DNA of 64,000 nt from positions 153,501 through 217,500 of the forward strand of contig WARS01000064.1 in NCBI GenBank assembly GCA_008933995.1, read 5' to 3'. The DNA comes from Datnioides undecimradiatus (lineage: Eukaryota > Chordata > Actinopteri > Lobotiformes > Datnioididae). The position numbers and the translations under genes are program-made. The notes under the pieces are model-generated. The model made no database searches. It saw nothing but the letters and a program-made list of their open reading frames with translations, and was not told the DNA's origin. Below are positions 55,813 through 64,000 of the stretch, piece after piece (position 1 is the stretch's first letter; every line of letters starts with the position of its first letter).

Positions 55813-58800
55813 GGAGCGCCGAACAGTTAGCCCACGATCAGGATGTGGGATGTGCTTCAGCTATCAGCGCTCCTCTTTGTAAATCACTGGGTCTTTGACT
55901 GTGCCCAGTACACGCAGTACACGTATGTCCTTTCTGATGAGCAGCTGCCCTTAGTGTGTAAACGGGTGAATGTAGTGTAAATAACTTTGGGTGCTATGTA
56001 AATACAATCCATGTTTACCAGGAGTCTGGTATACAGAGGTGTATTGTCAGACTTTATGGAGCCTGACACCTGCCAATCAATAGGTTTCTCCTCTGATGGA
56101 ACACCTGAGCTCAACACCTAGGACTTCTCTGATTGTCTGTAAATGGCAGGTTCAGTGCTTCTTGTAAGAAACATGCATGGTAATATTACAGTATAACTGC
56201 AAGTGCAACTAATAAAGGCTGCAAAAGTTCACTGTTGGTCAAAGTAGTTCTAATACACCCAGTCAGATGACTGTCTGGTTTGAGCTGTGTGAGCTCCCTC
56301 TGGACACAGATCTAGATAATGCATCACAACGATCAAATCCCGTATAGAGGTCACGAACGTACTGGTACTGTCCAGAGAGAGCAGCTCCACGAGCCCATAC
56401 ATGAAATTATAGACAGTCAGCTTTGTGGAGCCAACAGATTCACAAATACATTAGTTTGGATAAATTACACACTGGGAGCCTTGCCAGTGTAGGTCACACC
56501 TGACTCGGCCCATCCTGCATCCTTCATCCGGTTTAACGTCAGATGATCAAGATAAAGCAAAGACAAAAGCAACACCACCATGATTCCTCCCATCAACTTT
56601 TGGTTGAATCAACGATAATGATGCTTTTGGCTCTTGTAACATGAATTCACACTCTTTTGTCACTTTCCTGTGCTTGATTAGGGTAGATATTTACATTGTA
56701 GATGAGCTGTTGTGATGCTTGACAGACACTTGACCTAAGTCAGCTGATGGTATGTAGGCCCTAGATTCCAACTGACATAGCTCCATCAGATAAAGGAAGT
56801 CTGGTAGACTCGTGCTTTCCTTACCAAGTACAGGTGGAGATGAACTTTAAGCTGTTATAATTGAGATGTATAAAAAAACACACATATCTCTCATTTATAC
56901 ACACACACATATACACACAGCCACTTCATTAGGTCTGCTTGTACAACTTAGAATGAACCAATACAGCATCTCTGCTCCAAAGTTCTAAATACGTTCACTG
57001 TCATGTAGGAATTCATTTACATCTGTAAAATACAGGTTTTAGTTGTGATGAGTGTAATATATGGTCAACAGCTCATGTTCTATTAACCTGATGCCCTTGA
57101 TGTTCTGTTTCAACATCACCCACTAGATGGCAGCACAAACTAAAATATGCACAAATGATGACATAATGTGTGTATGATGAGAAAGACACAAACATACATT
57201 CTACAGGGTAAAACGTATCCTTCCATGATGCCCGAAGTAAAATATAACAGTACGGTGTGTGACAGTATGGAACAAACTGCTGCATTCTTGTTTATTCTCT
57301 AATGAACACTGAGAGTGATGTTATATTTCACTACCACACTGAGTCTGACCCTGGAGGCTTCTGTAGTTTGAGTGGTTAAGTGGGGCGATTCCACATTTTA
57401 GAGTAAAATGACTTCCAAGTCACAATGCTGCTTCACAAAGCAGAAACAAACTTGTTTTTTTTATTGCATGTTGCTGTAGCCTCTGTGCCTCCTGTTAAGT
57501 ATCATCAGAAGCTGCAGTTTGCTATTGTTTTTAAGACTGACTGAGTTAGTTAAGACTGAGTTAAGAGTCATTCTCTCCACTACAAGGTGGCTTTGACGTA
57601 ACTGTGAACGGCCTCCGCTCTTTTTCACACCAAGTGAAAATCATGTTATGCATTAACTAACCCTCACGACATTTAAGCACAGAATCCCAAATAAGAACGG
57701 TTTCTAACCCTCTGCTACAGACGCACCATGTGTACAGTTTTACATGTATCCAATTCAAGGTGAAAGAACTATAACAGTATCCATTTTCATGCTTCTCAGA
57801 GTAAACAAATCCACTTTCTGATGAAAGTGCCTGTACTTTTTGTGCGTACAAGACACCCAGTGAAAGTGCTTGCTAAACCTCTGTAAACATCTTTAATTTT
57901 TGCAATATAAACCTTTCCATGCAAAGTTATTATTCCCCTGCACACTGCTCTAAGACAAGGAACCACCAGGATGGAGCTGTGCTTAATGATGATCTTGATG
58001 ATTGTTCATTATTTTATAACTCTTTCATTGTTTGTTATATAAAATGGTAAAATATGCTCATTGCGATTTCCTACAGCTCAAAGTGAGCCTCAGGTTTATT
58101 TATTCTGTCATAGAAACAGTCTGTTGCCTAAAATATTCAATTTACTGTCAAGACATCAGATCCTGTAGCTGTGGAAGGCGGAGTACATACAAGACAGGTC
58201 CCCCGTCAGTAGACACAGGCGGTGATTCTCAGCTTTATCTAGAGGTGCAAATTACCATGAGCTGGAGAATGCATGCACCAACCATGCCATCCAGCAAATC
58301 CTTGTTACAGAAACATAAATTGCCATTGAAATGACTCTAAACTTAAAATTTAAATGATTTTCATTCTTATCTTCTTTTATTCAATTAACAATGCAGCCTA
58401 ATCAGTTGGCTTGACTAAGCATTTCAGCTCTACTACAGAATATTGCTTTGAATGTTCTAAGCACTCAAAACCAAGAAGGTTTCGAAATCTCCAAAACAGC
58501 AATTTTTAGAAAGTAAAAATTTGAAATACAGCAAGACAATTGTGTACTTCTTAAGGAAAACTTCTGAGGGTATCGTTCCAACACCAGTTCAGTACCGCAG
58601 TTTACTGGGGAGCAGTAGAAGGCATTCTTGCAATCTGGAATGGGATGTGCTCGGCCCAAGACAGGATGGTTCTGCAGCAGGTGATCAAAACCATCTGGAA
58701 CATCACTGGTATCCGTCCACTGACCATCAGCAAGATTGGAGCACTGAGGCTTCTGTGCAGAGCCCAGAAGATTGTGCAGAACTATACCCAGCCCAGCCAC

Positions 58801-60160
58801 AGCCCTCTGCCATCTGGAAATAATACAGCCACTGCTGAACTACCAGATCAAGAAGCACTTCCTTTCCTCAGGTTGTGAACCTCCTCCACTCATCTGCCAC
58901 ACCCCACAATAAATAACAAGAATTTTATCAATTACAATGTTGTTGCAGTGCAGCATGAAGGGACCTCAGCTTGCATTTCTTTGCTATGTTGTACAATGCT
59001 GTCGCTGACCCTTGTAGATTGAATACTAGGACCTGTAGGCCCAGGGGCCTCTCACTTAGACACTGATGACCCCAGCATGCTTTCCCTTCTTCCTCTAAGC
59101 CCTTTCATAGACACTACATTGACAGATGATAGTACATTTACAACATCTTAGCTTATTTCCCCCTTATGACAGCCTACAGCGACACTGTCCTAAGCTAATG
59201 CTCTGTCAACGCTGAGTTAAATCTAGAGAAATTTAAAATCCAGAATAGGAGAACTGTAAAAGGGACTAAGCACATGTGCAATGCAAGGGTGTTTGCAAAA
59301 ATAACTGGTCCCATTTTCCCATGCAGGTGAGACTTTTTAAGCAAGACTATAAAGAATTTATAAAAGAAGGAATTGTTGCGGGCGGATTGTCAACCTTGCC
59401 CCCAGCATTATCGCTTGTGTCAAGAAAAATGGTTCCGGTAGGCAGGTAATTAACAGCTGACATTCGAAAGTGAAGGTGATGATTTCATTGGACGGTGGAA
59501 GCCCGTCTCAGAGGGCAGAATTTCAGGAGTTTGGGTGGATCAACTAGTTACTGAACAATTAGTTCAGCCTTGAACCTAACCTTGAATCATCCACCTCATT
59601 TTACTGCAAACACCCCGAACAGGCACTGCCCCAGGAGAGTGTCCCATCCCAGTGCCAGAGCCTGCGTTTTAAAGCTAGTTTCTGCAGAATATAAATGTGA
59701 ATTGTAGTGAAGATGCAGCATCATTTCTATTTAAAAATAGGCAGCCCACTCTGAAAAACAGAGCGATAAAATCATGCAAACATGCAAAATGAAATACAGC
59801 AACTTGCCAAACAGTGCCATTAAAGCACCACTCCCTCCACCACTGAGTGCAGTTTCCAGCTCAAAACATGGGTTTCTGCTCAAACAAGAGTAGAGAACAT
59901 ACAGCCTACTGCACTGAACACCCACAATCCTCATGTTCCTGTGTTTTCCATACACCTGGCCTCCCCATTTTCCATGAAAATTGAGTGCACAACATTGTGA
60001 AGATGATGTGAAGTGCAAAGTGTTATAAGGGCAAAGAGCAAAGTATAAGCAGAGCAAACTCTTTGGTTGAACTGTCACAAAACTTCTGTAAAATATAAAT
60101 CGAATACAAATATAATATTTCATTCAGACACCGGCCCCTTCCCTATAAGGCTACAGCCTC
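55813..60160. other. Intergenic region between ankrd31 and hmgcr
   Basis: No exon or RNA gene recognised. It contains a LINE fragment (58590-58880), short CA-rich runs (about 56879-56922), and at 56922-56950 the phrase CCACTTCATTAGGT...TTGTACAACT, resembling a terminal motif common to several fish DNA-transposon remnants. Confidence 0.5.
58590..58880 (+). mobile_element. LINE 3' coding fragment (C-terminal RT region)
   Basis: Plus strand reads WNGMCSAQDRMVLQQVIKTI, then ITGIRPLTISKIGALRLLCR, AQKIVQNYTQPSHSPLPSG, the C-terminal phrase of jockey/CR1-type fish LINEs (W.G..S..DR..LQ.V...A..I.G..LP, R.L..A..I..D.SHP.H....LLPSG). The flanks lack the rest of the RT, so this is a truncated relic. 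Confidence 0.75.
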
Positions 60161-60175
60161 TCGGCTCGTGTGTCG

Positions 60176-60300
60176 GTGCAGTGGTGAGATTAGACGTCCT
60201 CGCTCTGGCCACGCCCCATTGCTGCCGTTGCCTAGGAAACGGGGCGTGGATAAAGCGCTCGTAAGGCAGGTGACCGACGCGATTGGCTGGAGTGTCGGAA
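60176..60300 (+). promoter_or_regulatory. hmgcr: hmgcr promoter: SRE-like, GC boxes, X-box, inverted CCAAT
   Basis: In order: GTGCAGTG (60176-60183), one base off the GTGCGGTG sterol regulatory element of mammalian HMGCR; CCACGCCCC (60209-60217) and GGGGCGTGG (60241-60249), Sp1/KLF-type GC boxes; between them GTTGCCTAGGAAAC (60227-60240), a good RFX X-box palindrome; ATTGG (60282-60286), an inverted CCAAT box for NF-Y. SREBP with NF-Y and Sp1 drives HMGCR when sterol is low. Sites are seen; binding is inferred. Confidence 0.6.
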
Positions 60301-60446
60301 GATGTAGTAGCGTGCCATCGTTCCATCGCTCTTCAGTCAGCTGCGGAGAAGCCGCTCAGAGTGGGACCGGCTTCCAGCGTTTTACACCGGGGTGCCAGAA
60401 AGTGCTCAGACCTCACTCTCCATCACCAGCCTCCCAGCCGTTCAAA
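60301..60446 (+). other. hmgcr: hmgcr non-coding exon 1 (5' UTR)
   Basis: Ends CGTTCAAA|GTAAGT (donor 60447), a strong splice donor, then a 1.2-kb intron to the acceptor at 61645-61646. The start is approximate. Vertebrate HMGCR likewise has a separate untranslated first exon. Confidence 0.65.
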
Positions 60447-60958
60447 GTAAGTCAACGGCGGCTCTTAAATACGCATTTTCTGTCTGAATGTAGAGCTGTG
60501 CAGGCTGCATGGCGGTCTAAACCCATCTTAACCAGACGCACGTCAAAAACAGACCCAAGCTGAGCGGTGACTGGAGCCGCGATGAGACGCAGTACGCTGT
60601 ACAGTAAGGTTAATCAGTCTGTTAGATGTGAATTTAAATATGTCGTTTCATTCAATAACAATTAAATCCTAACGCTGAGTATAAAGCGTAAACTGCTATT
60701 TACTGTTGATTAAAGAAGAATCTGTGGGTGATACATTGATTTACTTCACAAATACAGAGGAAGAAGCAGTCCGGGTGGGTTCATCTACTGTTTCACTGCA
60801 GCTTTTTAATATAATGTCAAAAGCAATAAACCTAATATTCATATTGCAGACATGTTTATTTTCTATTTCATTCTTCTGAGTTAAACTTAAGTTATTATTA
60901 AAATGGTTATTTTTCTAAATACTTAAGTACTTACCGACATAAATCCGACTAAAACTAA

Positions 60959-60998
<40 letters not shown>
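60959..60998. repeat. (ATT)n microsatellite
   Basis: About thirteen uninterrupted ATT units in hmgcr intron 1. Confidence 0.95.
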
Positions 60999-60999
<1 letters not shown>

Positions 61000-61646
61000 A
61001 GTTTTGGTTATTTCTTGTGGTTCAGTTTCTGGCACAAAATAGAAAGGCACCTTTTGCCTTTTGTTATAGGGAAACTCTAAGTTCACAGACCATAGAAGTG
61101 TCACATAAATACAAAAGGTGGGCTCGTATCTGAATGCAAAGAGTAAAGAGGCCAAAGGTAATGGCAGAGTGACTGAAGTACACCAGAGCCAATGTAAGAT
61201 AATCAAGTCAAACACAAAAAGCAGGATATCTGTGGTGAACACAGGGGCCTGGTCTGAACACCTTGGGGACTAAGAGCACTAATACTGCACTAAATGAATA
61301 AAAGTAAGTAGAGGTACTGCAATCAAAATGTTTTTTATGAGAACGCATAAAAATAAAAAAAGTAAAAAAGTAAAAGTTGGTATTTGTTATTCAGAGCTGC
61401 ACCTTTGAGGCCTGTTAAGAATAATCTATAGGCATTATTAGATGATTATTATGATGCTAGTTGTGGTTTAACGCTGTGGTTGGATGATAAGCATGATATG
61501 CAAAAACATGTAATTAGTGTAAATGTGTTTTGATTTCAGTCGTACGCGAGAATGCTTTTGTTTTCCTCATCATTCCTATAATGGCGTCCTTGTCCCATAA
61601 CTCAGGTTCTGCCAGCTAACCTCGCTCTGCTCATGTTATTTGGTAG

Positions 61647-63654
<2,008 letters not shown>

Positions 63655-64000
63655 GTGAGGCTGGCGCATGCTTTTAGTTGCATGTTTGCACGACTGTGGT
63701 GGGTACTGAGCGTTTCCTGCACTGCTGTGGAGCATCAGTTTAGTGAGTCCTCTGAAATGAATGCTACAGTGGAGACTGCATGACAGAGTATGAATGAAGT
63801 GAAGTGAATGAAGAAGTACTCCAGAAACATCTGTAGTATAAAAATAACAACTTTACTGACAACTGACTGTCAGCCAGTACTGACTGGTCCAGTTGGACCA
63901 GCTGCCCTGTCACTCATGACGACAGCAAGTGTTGCAGGAGTTTCAACCTACCTCTTTAGACATTGTTCATTGTCAGTGTACCTTGGAGTTTGCTCCAACT
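63655..64000 (+). other. hmgcr: hmgcr intron, incomplete
   Basis: Sequence after the donor at 63655. No further exon of hmgcr is recognisable before the window ends. Confidence 0.8.

Noticed and set aside
58465-58800. Minus-strand 111-codon frame
   Set aside because: Antisense of the plus-strand LINE RT C-terminal fragment.
60168-60563. 131-codon plus-strand frame in the hmgcr promoter and first exon
   Set aside because: Crosses the strong donor at 60447 and has no family match; CpG-rich chance frame.

Overview
The window comes from a ray-finned (teleost-type) fish chromosome. Two lines of evidence support this. The right half holds three spliced vertebrate genes in the order gcnt4 - ankrd31 - hmgcr, the same neighbourhood as human 5q13. 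The left half is a pile of fish-type transposable elements: chromodomain Ty3/gypsy, L1-like and CR1/L2-group LINEs, an endogenous retrovirus, a Tc1-like element and a tRNA-derived SINE.

Left block, 1 to 30406. This is best read as ONE minus-strand Ty3/gypsy retrotransposon stretched to more than 30 kb by nested insertions. From right to left its pieces are the 5' LTR (29923-30406), gag fragment (29445-29900), RT/RNase H (19298-20384), integrase core (7118-7750), integrase tail with chromodomain (200-608) and a partial 3' LTR (1-199). Three LINE copies separate the pieces. (a) A minus-strand L1 (610-7104) is flanked by a 15-bp target duplication and carries a solo LTR and a SINE. (b) A minus-strand CR1/L2-group LINE (7751-about 19297) was itself entered by an endogenous retrovirus (9165-16531) and a solo LTR (17320-17652). 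(c) A plus-strand L1 (about 20385-29440) was entered by a second L2-group copy (21211-25723), which was in turn entered by a Tc1-like DD37E transposon (22857-24177). The deepest nesting is four levels. All of these reading frames look broken or partial except some long open stretches of the retrovirus.

Middle, 30407 to 40375, is about 10 kb in which I see no gene, only a degraded LTR fragment and simple repeats.

Right block. gcnt4 (single coding exon, minus, 40376-41659) has a non-coding first exon near 42495. A tandem gene, ankrd31 (minus), follows. Ten of its 3' coding exons, 51100 down to 43268, join with matching reading phases and encode ankyrin repeats, a coiled region and a C-terminal RAMA-like domain. 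Its upstream exons are uncertain. An intron or upstream stretch contains a 124-bp tandem repeat split by a hAT-type MITE, followed by an unrecognised GC-rich, locally duplicated segment. hmgcr (plus) starts with a non-coding exon in a GC-rich promoter near 60300, and eight coding exons (61659-63654) give residues 1-314, i.e. the sterol-sensing membrane domain. The catalytic domain lies beyond the window.

Most interesting item: the endogenous retrovirus encodes, in one 400-codon open frame, a protease followed by a module with two H-x-T-L motifs 63 residues apart. This arrangement resembles 2H phosphoesterases and sits between protease and reverse transcriptase.
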